A stretch of 57,979 nt of DNA, taken from positions 1 to 57,979 of the IMG/VR virus record IMGVR_UViG_3300037316_000015, one strand, 5' to 3'. The position numbers and the translations under genes were made by a program. The notes below the pieces were generated by a model. The model made no database searches. It saw only the letters and a program-made list of their open reading frames with translations, and was not told the origin of the DNA. The stretch's first letter is position 1. Every line of letters begins with the position of its first letter. This document shows positions 35,689 to 42,694 of this stretch, in pieces. This DNA is from a virus.

Positions 35689-36327
35689 CTACTCAGCGTT
35701 GTACTTGTCTACCCAATTCTGGGTGTGCTGGCGCAAATGTTCCGACCACTTTTTCCTCTGCGTTTGATTTTCGGCTACCTCTACTGCTGTGCCAACCAGA
35801 TCGTTCAGGGTGAGATCGCCGTATGTCCCTTCTAGGCCCAGTGTCGCTTGGAGATCACTGATTTCCTCGCCCATGCGTACAACCACATCTCGCAGCTCCT
35901 GGAGCATTGGGTCATTGTTGAACTGGTCACGCATCATCGAAGGCACTACCTCGTCGTAGAGCCAGTCGCAAAGCCGGTCACCGAAGTCGGTGCGTGCTCT
36001 GGTGACCAGCTTGAGCATCCCAGTGAGCGACAGTACGGTACGCCGGCTGCCTTGACGCCGATCACCAATGTTGTTGTGCCTGCCAGGCACTTCTATTTTG
36101 GAACTGTTGTACCAACCCAGTGCATCCGCTGGCAGATCAGGTGTTGCGACCACGAAGTAGTCGACATCACGACGTAATCCATGTTGACGAAGGTGCTTTG
36201 TCTCAAAGTCACGTTGGGTGAAGTCAGACAGTGAGGTGAGCAGGAACGCTGGCTTGATCTCACTGTCCGGGAAGAGCATCTGGAACCCGGTCAGATGGCG
36301 GTGCTCGTCAAATACGTAGTTGATCAT
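35689..36327 (-). CDS. Bro-N / antirepressor-like protein
   Basis: 212 residues from the ATG at 36,327, behind AAGGAG. The N-terminal half resembles Bro-N/AntA-type domains of phage antirepressors: KPAFLLTSLSDFTQRDFETK, RRDVDYFVVATPDLPADA and TVLSLTGMLKLVTRARTDFG followed by WLYDEVVPSMM. The second half (EISDLQATLGLEGTYGDLTL, WSEHLRQHTQNWVDKY) is helical and may bind DNA or a partner. Such proteins antagonise repressors or respond to host state. The leader is unusual: repeated GGTTGAGAGATA motifs and a terminator-like hairpin precede it. Earlier readings of the frame upstream are unlikely because they cross that hairpin. Confidence 0.65.
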   Translation of the reverse strand: MINYVFDEHRHLTGFQMLFPDSEIKPAFLLTSLSDFTQRDFETKHLRQHGLRRDVDYFVVATPDLPADALGWYNSSKIEVPGRHNNIGDRRQGSRRTVLSLTGMLKLVTRARTDFGDRLCDWLYDEVVPSMMRDQFNNDPMLQELRDVVVRMGEEISDLQATLGLEGTYGDLTLNDLVGTAVEVAENQTQRKKWSEHLRQHTQNWVDKYNAE

Positions 36328-36334
36328 GTCGTTT

Positions 36335-36349
36335 CTCCTTGGTTGGTTG
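36335..36349 (-). promoter_or_regulatory. CAACC-repeat ribosome site of the Bro-N-like gene
   Basis: Minus-strand CAACCAACCAAGGAG lies eight bases before the ATG at 36,327. The tandem CAACC ahead of AAGGAG recurs at several other minus-strand genes. Confidence 0.7.
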
Positions 36350-36446
36350 AGAGATATCCTTGGTTGAGAGATAAAAATAGGCCGCTTCAGGGGCCGGCCA
36401 CCTTTCAGCAGTCGACCCCGTCCACGGTCTCTTTTATCTCTCAACC
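36345..36446. repeat. three copies of GGTTGAGAGATA in the Bro-N leader
   Basis: GGTTGAGAGATA occurs at 36,345-36,356 and 36,362-36,373, and inverted at 36,435-36,446. The second copy and the inverted one extend to a perfect 15-base inverted repeat (36,362-36,376 with 36,432-36,446) around a terminator-like hairpin. This could be an operator or a large RNA switch. A related TTTATCTCACAAC is at 52,651-52,663, upstream of the helicase gene. Confidence 0.6.
36373..36419 (-). terminator. terminator-like hairpin in the Bro-N leader
   Basis: On the minus strand a 12-position stem (plus 36,390-36,401 with 36,408-36,419, one mismatch, G-U pairs) with a six-base loop is followed by a T run (plus A-run 36,373-36,377). 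It lies between the upstream transcript and the gene start, inside the larger inverted repeat, so it may act as an attenuator. Confidence 0.65.
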
Positions 36447-36459
36447 AACGCTCCACCAT

Positions 36460-36740
36460 GAACTCAGCATTTTCAGGCTGACTATGCTCTCATGATGGTT
36501 TCGACTGATTACATGGACTGCTCAATCGAAGTTGTGCCCACTGGGACCCCCACAAGGCCCCCTGCCTTTTCAGGCAAGGGGCCAAGGGGCTCCATCTCCA
36601 GTGGAGGTCTAGCAAGGCGTGGCCGCGCAGACAAGCTCATGGCAGAGGGTGAGGGATCTGCGTCGTTAGCCCTCCGAGCCTGCCTTCGCTTTAATCACAT
36701 CCGGTCGTCGCAGGTCAGCGTTGACGCTGGCCACGCCATG
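36460..36740. other. gene-free stretch with hairpins
   Basis: No convincing gene is present. An 11-pair hairpin (36,556-36,566 with 36,573-36,583, one G-U position, loop TTTTCA) and a short inverted repeat (CAGCGT-TG-ACGCTG near 36,717-36,730) are visible. A 28-codon frame on the minus strand (36,509-36,595) lacks a spaced ribosome site. The stretch may hold a terminator for the gene at 36,741 and control sequences for the Bro-N-like gene. Confidence 0.5.
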
Positions 36741-36953
36741 TCATTTGCCTGGTGGATCAAAGTACCCAGGGTCCTGAGTCTGCTTCTCTCTGGTGTCAGC
36801 GATGTTGACATCGATCTCCCGGACCATGTCTGCCGGCCATTGACCAGTCACGCTGGTAGCAACAATGAGCATGGAGCGCCTAGCGATCATTAGCTCATCG
36901 ATCACTTCCTGATAGGAATGCAGACGCGGTGTTTCAGTCATCGAATCGGGCAT
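36741..36953 (-). CDS. small hypothetical protein
   Basis: 70 residues from the ATG at 36,953, with GGGAGGAC in front. Mostly helical and polar, with YQEVIDELMIARRSMLIVAT. No recognised family. Overlaps the end of the gene upstream by 20 bases. Confidence 0.65.
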   Translation of the reverse strand: MPDSMTETPRLHSYQEVIDELMIARRSMLIVATSVTGQWPADMVREIDVNIADTREKQTQDPGYFDPPGK

Positions 36954-37203
36954 CAGTAAGTCCTCCCATTGGTCGCCTGATCTGGCCTCCAAGCGGCACT
37001 GGCTGCCGCGTGACACCTAATCCCTGCAGCACTGTTATGCCGCTGGAAATGAACTGGCAGATAGTCATCACCAGTCCAACTGTTTTGCCAACCCCCTTGA
37101 CGTGTCTTGGTAGCTCGATCGTCTGGCTTTTCTCGGCCCTGTTGTAGAGCAACAAGGTCACTGCAGCTGGAGCGATGATGCCTAACAGCACTGTCATAAC
37201 CAT
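36934..37203 (-). CDS. small membrane protein
   Basis: 89 residues. An N-terminal hydrophobic segment (VMTVLLGIIAPAAVTLLLY, residues 2-20) and a second one (VGLVMTICQFISSGITVLQG, about 42-61) suggest two membrane spans separated by a basic loop. Start overlaps the upstream gene's end. AGGAC lies upstream. Function unknown. Confidence 0.65.
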   Translation of the reverse strand: MVMTVLLGIIAPAAVTLLLYNRAEKSQTIELPRHVKGVGKTVGLVMTICQFISSGITVLQGLGVTRQPVPLGGQIRRPMGGLTDARFDD

Positions 37204-38039
37204 GGATTGAAGTCCTGTTCATCGTAGATGTATCTGCGGTAATCCCCGGTGGGGATTGAACTTAGGGCTGTTTCAGCACCGACTTTGGATCTCGCCTCCA
37301 ACAGATCCCAGGTGGCCAGTGCTTCCTGGTCAATGGGATTGCTCGCTATGAGGACATGGTCCATCTTCGGGTAACTCAGGTTCGACCCTGTGTAGTAGCC
37401 GTCGACACGATTCCAAAGTCCGTCGGCTTCTAGTTGCTTGGATAGCTGGAGCATCTCGAGCTCTGACTCTTCGTACTCAGCATCAGGGTTGCTCTCGGGG
37501 TCTGGCACTTCGCCGTACTCCTCCATCAGTGAAATGAAAGCGTCCATCTCGTACCAGCTGGACCTGCTGATCCTCTCATTGCAAGCCTCAACCACGCGGC
37601 GCGCAACCAGGGGTGTGCAGGTTTGGGTGGGAATGCCGTCCCACATGCGAAACACGCTGAGCGAGTCTGCGTACCAGGCATATGGCTGGGCAATGTTCGC
37701 GTCGTCGAAGTGACCCGTGAAGGACGGCCAGAATCTCCAATGGCTATGGAGGTCTGCGTCGAGCAGGTCGTACATCGTTTCAACGCCGGGTTGTCGAGCG
37801 AAGTCGGAGGGTGCTATCCCGCCGACAGGATAGGAACGGAGGATTGAAGCGACCATGACCGGTTCATCCCATTGGTCATGTGCCTGCAGGTGCTCACCTG
37901 CGTAGATGTAGCACCCAGGTTCGGGGAGGCACTGGATGACCAGCACCTCCCCGCCATGCTCCAGGGTGTCAACCTGGTCCTGGTCAACAACGATCCCCAG
38001 CGCCCGGACATCATCCAGGCCGTTACGCCAAGGATCCAC
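37194..38039 (-). CDS. hypothetical acidic protein (281 aa)
   Basis: 281 residues from a GTG at 38,039, a few bases after the stop of the upstream gene; no strong ribosome site is visible, so coupling is likely. Strongly acidic, with many Trp and Tyr, and a long helical acidic segment (PESNPDAEYEESELEMLQLS). I see no domain I recognise. A small GVETMYDLLDADLHSHWRFW segment has no known motif. It overlaps the membrane-protein gene by ten bases. Confidence 0.7.
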   Translation of the reverse strand: MDPWRNGLDDVRALGIVVDQDQVDTLEHGGEVLVIQCLPEPGCYIYAGEHLQAHDQWDEPVMVASILRSYPVGGIAPSDFARQPGVETMYDLLDADLHSHWRFWPSFTGHFDDANIAQPYAWYADSLSVFRMWDGIPTQTCTPLVARRVVEACNERISRSSWYEMDAFISLMEEYGEVPDPESNPDAEYEESELEMLQLSKQLEADGLWNRVDGYYTGSNLSYPKMDHVLIASNPIDQEALATWDLLEARSKVGAETALSSIPTGDYRRYIYDEQDFNPWL

Positions 38040-38042
38040 GGC

Positions 38043-39473
38043 TTATACCGTGGCCAGCACTCGCCCGGCAATCTCTTGCCGGACTGCCTTGATCGTTGCT
38101 GCGAGCACCTTCTTCGTGGCCCCGTACTCCCTTCCTGCGGCTATCTCCACGGGACGCCTTGCGTCACGGTTGCGAAGGTTGGAGTCGGACTCAATCTGGT
38201 GAATCCTCTCCTGAAGGGTGAGCCCGTCAATCTTGACCGGCTCGACTACGACCTCGCCGTTGAGTGGTGCAACAGGCTCCTGGACAGCTGACTTGAAGGC
38301 AACCTTCGTACCAACAGGAGCTCCTTGCTTAACCAGCTCAGCCTCTGCTGCTTTGGCAGCCGCCTCAGTTATCGACGGGGTGAGCACCACCGTCTGGGTG
38401 GCCTCGGCGCCATCGATCAACTTCTTGGCTGCCGCGTCCTGCTTGATCTGCTCGGCAGCTGCCTTCTTCTTGGCAGCTGCCTCGTTGTCCTTCTTCACCT
38501 GAGCAGATGTGCGACGAGGCTTGTAGGTCCTATTCGCTGTCTCCGGTGCAGCCTCAGCAACAGTCTCGGCAAGGACTGCCTCATCCTTGACGGCCTTCAG
38601 TGTCGGACGTACGACGCTGTCGGTCTTGCTGATCGGGCCAATGGTCTTCTCAAACCAGTGGTCCAACGACGCGCCGGCCATCAGGACGACACCGAGCGCG
38701 TAGAGGCCAGTCCCGGTCCAGACAACTCCGGACAGGAACGGGATCGGGATGAGCATGGCGGCCTTGATGCCAACGGCAATGGTGCCAGCATGCTTCACAG
38801 CATGCATGCCATTTGAGTTGACATCGACATGCTTGGCGATGTGGTCATCGCTGAACGTCAAACCCTTGACCAGGGTGCGAGCGCCGAAGCCGACAGCCTT
38901 GTCAGCCATCTTGTTGATCCAGCGGCCAGGTGCCCACAGGTGACTCATCACTGAGTGGCCCATGCTGTAGACCTTGCCGATGACCTTCCCAACACCCTTG
39001 AGCGCAAGGCCCACGGTGTTCTTGATGACCTTGCGGCCAAAGCCAGTCGAGACGGCCAGCAAGCCGATCCCGATACCGCCAGTCCAGCCGACCGCACCAC
39101 CGACCAGACGGGCCATGCCCATGGTCCAGGCACCTGCCGGACGGACGTAGTTGCTCATGGCTGAGGTGAGGTGGAGCTTGTCCACCACGGTTGCCCAGGT
39201 GTCCTTGACGAGCAGGACGGGCTTGTTGGCAATCCGGACTGCAGCTTGAAGGAACTGCTCCTTTACCACCACAAGCGGAGGGCCGCTTGCCGTCTCCAGC
39301 ATTGCTGTACTCACGATCGTCTCCTTAGGAGATGTGAGGAATGCCACTGGCGAGTGCCAGGGGCCGGGTACCACGTCAAAGGAGCGGGCTACAGGATTGC
39401 CGCGGATGTCTTTTACAAGACCTTCACCGATCACCTGTAGCCACGCTCCATTGATTCTTACAGCTGAAAGCAT
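38043..39473 (-). CDS. large membrane-associated protein with Ala/Lys-rich helical region
   Basis: 476 residues if it starts at the ATG at 39,473, which has GGAGGT four bases upstream; a GTG at 39,314 with AAGGAG is an alternative giving 424 residues. Hydrophobic Gly-rich segments occur around MARLVGGAVGWTGGIGIGLL and about residues 250-300 (AVGIKAAMLIPIPFLSGVVW, LYALGVVLMAGASL). A long coiled-coil-like Ala/Lys/Gln region (KKDNEAAAKKKAAAEQIKQD) and a helical tail follow. It resembles no family I recognise. It may sit in the host membrane during infection. A promoter and a terminator-like hairpin lie just upstream. Confidence 0.7.
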   Translation of the reverse strand: MLSAVRINGAWLQVIGEGLVKDIRGNPVARSFDVVPGPWHSPVAFLTSPKETIVSTAMLETASGPPLVVVKEQFLQAAVRIANKPVLLVKDTWATVVDKLHLTSAMSNYVRPAGAWTMGMARLVGGAVGWTGGIGIGLLAVSTGFGRKVIKNTVGLALKGVGKVIGKVYSMGHSVMSHLWAPGRWINKMADKAVGFGARTLVKGLTFSDDHIAKHVDVNSNGMHAVKHAGTIAVGIKAAMLIPIPFLSGVVWTGTGLYALGVVLMAGASLDHWFEKTIGPISKTDSVVRPTLKAVKDEAVLAETVAEAAPETANRTYKPRRTSAQVKKDNEAAAKKKAAAEQIKQDAAAKKLIDGAEATQTVVLTPSITEAAAKAAEAELVKQGAPVGTKVAFKSAVQEPVAPLNGEVVVEPVKIDGLTLQERIHQIESDSNLRNRDARRPVEIAAGREYGATKKVLAATIKAVRQEIAGRVLATV

Positions 39474-39492
39474 CCCTACCTCCAGACATAAC

Positions 39493-39524
39493 AAAAGCCA
39501 TGCTGCACAGTGCGAACATGGCTT
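39493..39524 (-). terminator. terminator-like hairpin in the leader of the 38,043 gene
   Basis: On the minus strand an eight-pair stem AAGCCATG/CATGGCTT (plus 39,495-39,502 with 39,517-39,524) with a 14-base loop is followed by TTTTGTT. It lies between the promoter at 39,592-39,620 and the gene start, so it may attenuate the transcript. Confidence 0.6.
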
Positions 39525-39591
39525 AGTTCTCGCGAATCTGGTTGTTTCTCCAGCCGCTTTGCGGCGTGGTTATCTCCAGTCGCTAGGTACA

Positions 39592-39620
39592 ACTATACGG
39601 CAGTTTTACCACAGATGCAA
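39592..39620 (-). promoter_or_regulatory. sigma-70-like promoter (TTGCAT-17-TATAGT)
   Basis: Minus-strand TTGCAT (39,615-39,620) and TATAGT (39,592-39,597) are separated by 17 bases. The spacer contains TGTGGTAAAA, also present in the promoter at 40,619-40,647. It lies just after the stop of the 39,624 gene and points to the 38,043-39,473 gene. Confidence 0.6.
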
Positions 39621-39623
39621 TGG

Positions 39624-39833
39624 CTACCACATCTGGCGGTTGTAGATCACTACCGATCCATCGAGTTCAAGCACACACCTACGCCAGTCATTGCCGCATA
39701 TCTCGGCTATGGCTTCCAGCACGATTGGGTGCTGGGCACGGAACACTTCGGGGATGTCGTTGTCCTGGTACCACTTGACCAGTTCGTCGACCTCGAGATG
39801 GACCAAGCTGATGAGTGGTGGTCGCCCCCTCAT
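39624..39833 (-). CDS. small hypothetical protein
   Basis: 69 residues from the ATG at 39,833, ten bases after the stop of the upstream gene, with AGTAGGG as a weak ribosome site. Compact alpha/beta pattern: VHLEVDELVKWYQDNDIPEV and CVLELDGSVVIYNRQMW. No family recognised. Its stop is followed at once by a promoter. Confidence 0.65.
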   Translation of the reverse strand: MRGRPPLISLVHLEVDELVKWYQDNDIPEVFRAQHPIVLEAIAEICGNDWRRCVLELDGSVVIYNRQMW

Positions 39834-39842
39834 GGCTGAGCC

Positions 39843-40454
39843 CTACTGGCCCTGGACCAGGCCGGCAGTCCTGATGGCCTTGTGGGCCCAGTCGTAGGAC
39901 TCTTCATCACCGACATTGGCGTCGTCAGCCATGTCCACGATCTCGGCAGTAGCCGAGTCAAGATCATTGTCGAGGAGGTACTGACGGATGATAGCAAGGT
40001 CATTGCTGAGGACCTTTCCAATAGGCGCACCTTGCTGAGTCCGCACGACGAAACTGTGCAAGTTGGCCTTGTCGAAGGTGAGCTTCGGCAAATCATCGTC
40101 ATTCAACAGTCCAGTCATGAAGGCGGTGGTCTTCTCCTTGGCTGCGTCAACCATGTCCTTGGCAGCCCGCTCGGCATCGCTGAGCGGAGCCGTCATGTTC
40201 TTGAAGACCACGAAGCCGAAGGCGACGACCTTCAGTGTGTTCTCCGGGCTGGCCAGCAAGGTGCGCTGGATCCGGTTGCCGACGACCTTGGGGTTCCTGA
40301 CGATGAACTCAACACCCTTCAGGACCGTCTGGACGGTGGCCCGGTACTCGCTATCCCGGTAGTACTCGAAGTCGGCCTTGAGCTGGACAAACTTGCCGAC
40401 CTGAGCGTTGATGTCGTCGTCGAACCTGGACGCTTCGTTGAAATTGAGCTTCAT
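39843..40454 (-). CDS. hypothetical helical protein (203 aa)
   Basis: 203 residues from the ATG at 40,454; AGGAGGAG is correctly spaced before it. Helical throughout (VGKFVQLKADFEYYRDSEYR, DAERAAKDMVDAAKEKTTAF), with one moderately hydrophobic stretch (VVAFGFVVFKNM). No recognised motif. A promoter, a terminator-like hairpin and a second hairpin precede it, so its expression may be controlled at the RNA level. Confidence 0.7.
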   Translation of the reverse strand: MKLNFNEASRFDDDINAQVGKFVQLKADFEYYRDSEYRATVQTVLKGVEFIVRNPKVVGNRIQRTLLASPENTLKVVAFGFVVFKNMTAPLSDAERAAKDMVDAAKEKTTAFMTGLLNDDDLPKLTFDKANLHSFVVRTQQGAPIGKVLSNDLAIIRQYLLDNDLDSATAEIVDMADDANVGDEESYDWAHKAIRTAGLVQGQ

Positions 40455-40487
40455 GGTAATGCTCCTCCTGGAGATAGGCAAAGCAAT

Positions 40488-40512
40488 GGCCGGCCCCAAG
40501 TCGGGACCGGCC
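40488..40512 (-). promoter_or_regulatory. leader hairpin near the 39,843 gene start
   Basis: A ten-pair stem (plus 40,488-40,497 with 40,503-40,512, one G-U) with a five-base loop lies between the terminator-like hairpin and the ribosome site. No T run follows, so it is more likely to shape the leader than to end transcription. Confidence 0.5.
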
Positions 40513-40525
40513 TAAACGGAGACAC

Positions 40526-40557
40526 AAAAATAGCCACCGGACAGGTGTCCAGCAGCC
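40526..40557 (-). terminator. terminator-like hairpin downstream of a promoter
   Basis: On the minus strand an 11-pair stem rich in G-U pairs (plus 40,532-40,542 with 40,547-40,557) is followed by ATTTTTG (plus A-run 40,526-40,530). It lies between the promoter at 40,619-40,647 and the gene starting at 40,454. Confidence 0.6.
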
Positions 40558-40618
40558 TCACATAGGCACCTGAGAGGCTTACCTTTTGGGCATAGCACTC
40601 TCAAACGCTTATGACTCA

Positions 40619-40647
40619 ATTATGCCATGTTTTTACCACAATAGCAA
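40619..40647 (-). promoter_or_regulatory. sigma-70-like promoter (TTGCTA-17-CATAAT)
   Basis: Minus-strand TTGCTA (40,642-40,647) and CATAAT (40,619-40,624) are 17 bases apart. The spacer has TGTGGTAAAA, like the promoter at 39,592-39,620. It starts just after the stop of the 40,662 gene. Confidence 0.6.
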
Positions 40648-40661
40648 GTTATTACCATGCG

Positions 40662-41126
40662 TTACAGGCTGTATGTGGACGAAACCATGTGAACACCGGT
40701 CATAGAGCGCAAAGTCTCCATGATGAGCACAGCACAGGTGTTCTCGATGTCCTCAGGCACCGCTATCTTCAGGTTCATCAATCCCACCCTGGTTCTGGTC
40801 ACCTGCTCGTAGTCGAGCCCGTACATGCCACCGGATCTGATGATGTGATGGCGAACAAGCAGCTTTGGCACCTTGTCGTACATGGAGATGGCGTCATCGC
40901 TGTACTTGTGCCAGAACCTCGGTGGCTCGTTGGTGACCAACACCTCATAGTCCTCAAAAGGCGGCGTGGGAGGCCAGGAATGTACCCCTGGCCCACCCGC
41001 ACGGAGAGTCATCATCGAGTTGTTGGCCAGGTTCATGGACACCTGTGCCGTCCTGTCGATCCGCCCGATCGTGTCCAGGCGGTCGAATATCGCTTCGATC
41101 TCTGATGAACTGCCGCTCGCCGTCAT
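40662..41126 (-). CDS. hypothetical protein (154 aa)
   Basis: 154 residues from the ATG at 41,126, ten bases after the upstream stop; the ribosome site is weak. Mixed alpha/beta with HKYSDDAISMYDKVPKLLVR and a C-terminal part that is unusually rich in Val, Met and Thr. No recognised family. Downstream of the DUF932 gene and probably co-transcribed with it. Confidence 0.65.
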   Translation of the reverse strand: MTASGSSSEIEAIFDRLDTIGRIDRTAQVSMNLANNSMMTLRAGGPGVHSWPPTPPFEDYEVLVTNEPPRFWHKYSDDAISMYDKVPKLLVRHHIIRSGGMYGLDYEQVTRTRVGLMNLKIAVPEDIENTCAVLIMETLRSMTGVHMVSSTYSL

Positions 41127-41136
41127 GAGGGAATGC

Positions 41137-42171
41137 TTACGACTTAGCCATCTGCAACAGGATCTTGGCACCGCGAGCCTTCAGTGGCTCTTTGTGCAGG
41201 AGCTGCCGGCTGACGTAGGTGTCAGTGCTGAGGTACTCGCGGTTGTGGTCGTTCCACTCTGTGGTGGCCATCAGCAGACCGTACCCGGTCCAGGCGATAC
41301 CCTCGCAGGTCTCACTGCGCAGGATGGTCCTGATGGACTCCCGCGAACCCTGGACGTTCTCTACCTTCTGCTCAGACATGTCATCGCTGACCGGCAGGAA
41401 CCGCTTCAGGTATCTCTCCCGATCGTTGATGTCGGCTTGCCAGCCGGCCAGCTCCTCGGCGAACTTCAGCCACTTGGTACTCTCGCCGCGTAGTAGGGCG
41501 ATGCCGCGGGCAACCTCAGCCAATCGCTCCTCCCAGTTGGCAGTGTGCTTGATGGTGAATCCGTTGCGCTTGCCATCGGTAGCCTCGGCCCAGGAGTGGG
41601 TGTTGGCACACTGCACTCGGACGTTGGTACCGAACCCGCGCAGGCCACCTTGGCCGTCATGCCGGCTGGACATGCACATGTACCGATAGGTCTTGGACGG
41701 GTCCCAGTCCATCTTCAGAGGCTCGTCGAACTTGATCAAGGCCACGATCTGCCGGCCGCCGTACAAGGCCATCAGAGCCTCGAAGGTCACCGGCTCGGGA
41801 TACAGCAGCTCGCCGTCTGGGCCAACCATCTCGTCCTCGTTCAGGCCCATCACAGTGTCGATGACCTCGCCGTAGGCGGCGTTGGTGATGACCTGGTAGG
41901 ACTTCTTCTGGATGGCGAGCTCGACAGTTGGGTCGGTGAACGACTTGTCGTCACGACAGATGGCTTGATAGTTGGCCGACCGCACGGTGGTGTACCCAGT
42001 CTCGTTGGCCTGTGTCCTGTTGACCGGGGCGGTGTAGACCTCCCAGGTAAGACCCGCTTCCTTGCGGGCGTCTTCCCAGTTGGTTGGGGAGTTCTGAAGA
42101 ACGCTGTTCTCCAGCTTGTGCCATGACGGCGTGTTGACCATAAATCCTGACTCGAACTCAGCTGGTGACAT
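41137..42171 (-). CDS. DUF932-family protein
   Basis: 344 residues from the ATG at 42,171 behind AAGCAAGGAG. Matches the DUF932 pattern known from phages and plasmids: TPSWHKLENSVLQN, TTVRSANYQAICRDDKSFTD, GGRQIVALIKFDEPLKM, YMCMSSRHDGQGGL and NTHSWAEATDGKRNGFTIKH. The biochemical role of this family is not established; it is usually found near recombination and replication genes, as here. Fourteen bases of overlap with the gene upstream. Confidence 0.75.
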   Translation of the reverse strand: MSPAEFESGFMVNTPSWHKLENSVLQNSPTNWEDARKEAGLTWEVYTAPVNRTQANETGYTTVRSANYQAICRDDKSFTDPTVELAIQKKSYQVITNAAYGEVIDTVMGLNEDEMVGPDGELLYPEPVTFEALMALYGGRQIVALIKFDEPLKMDWDPSKTYRYMCMSSRHDGQGGLRGFGTNVRVQCANTHSWAEATDGKRNGFTIKHTANWEERLAEVARGIALLRGESTKWLKFAEELAGWQADINDRERYLKRFLPVSDDMSEQKVENVQGSRESIRTILRSETCEGIAWTGYGLLMATTEWNDHNREYLSTDTYVSRQLLHKEPLKARGAKILLQMAKS

Positions 42172-42694
42172 CTGGTGCTCCTTGCTTGGTTGGTTGGATC
42201 GGGCGTGCGCTTGCTGCTGCTGCTTCCTTGAGTGCATCGAGGAAGCCTTCGTCGTCGACTGGCACTACCAGGGTGCGTGGGCCGCCGGCCGCCAAGGCCT
42301 GTTCGGACTGGAGCCCGACCAGCTTGGACCTGTTCATGATGATGTTCACGATCGCGGTTACTGCCGGAACGCTGCCGCCCTTGGCTTTTGGCCACAGGAA
42401 CAGCTGCATGGCGTCTAGGCGCCCTACCTCAAGGGTCAGCTGGTCGCGCTGGCTTTTCTCGGTGACCAGGGCTGCTCCTTCCTTCAGGTAACGGTCCACG
42501 TCGGCCTTGCAGGCAATAGCAGTGGGGTACTTCTCGGCGATTGCGATCTCTTCCCAGCTGCTACCTTCCAGGCGCTTGATGTGGCACCGGTAGGCGCGCT
42601 CGGCCTCGGTGACTATCTCACCAGGCACGGCAATCGGCTCAGACGCAGAGTTGCGGAAGACCAGGACCTTGCCTTCCTCTACTTCAGAGCTCAT
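42158..42694 (-). CDS. terminase-small-subunit-like DNA-binding protein
   Basis: 178 residues from the ATG at 42,694, with GGAGGC in front. RAYRCHIKRLEGSSWEEIAI forms a helix-turn-helix, and LTLEVGRLDAMQLFLWPKAK followed by VTAIVNIIMNRSKLVGLQ matches the helical part of small terminase subunits of actinobacterial phages. The small subunit recognises packaging sites. It is encoded in the early region, far from the head genes; the large subunit is not in the window. A different HTH regulator is an alternative. It overlaps the resolvase gene by four bases. Confidence 0.6.
   Translation of the reverse strand: MSSEVEEGKVLVFRNSASEPIAVPGEIVTEAERAYRCHIKRLEGSSWEEIAIAEKYPTAIACKADVDRYLKEGAALVTEKSQRDQLTLEVGRLDAMQLFLWPKAKGGSVPAVTAIVNIIMNRSKLVGLQSEQALAAGGPRTLVVPVDDEGFLDALKEAAAASARPIQPTKQGAPDVTS
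42178..42197 (-). promoter_or_regulatory. CAACC-repeat ribosome site of the DUF932 gene
   Basis: Minus-strand CCAACCAACCAAGCAAGGAG precedes the ATG at 42,171. It is a member of the recurring CAACC leader family, here with an extra AAGC before AAGGAG. Confidence 0.65.

Noticed and set aside
36509-36595. Minus-strand 28-codon frame in the gene-free stretch
   Set aside because: GGAG directly abuts the ATG, so spacing is wrong, and the frame runs through the 11-pair hairpin.
36492-36893. Plus-strand frame of 133 codons
   Set aside because: Lies opposite the minus-strand gene at 36,741-36,953 and across hairpins, with no ribosome site and no recognised motif; likely chance.
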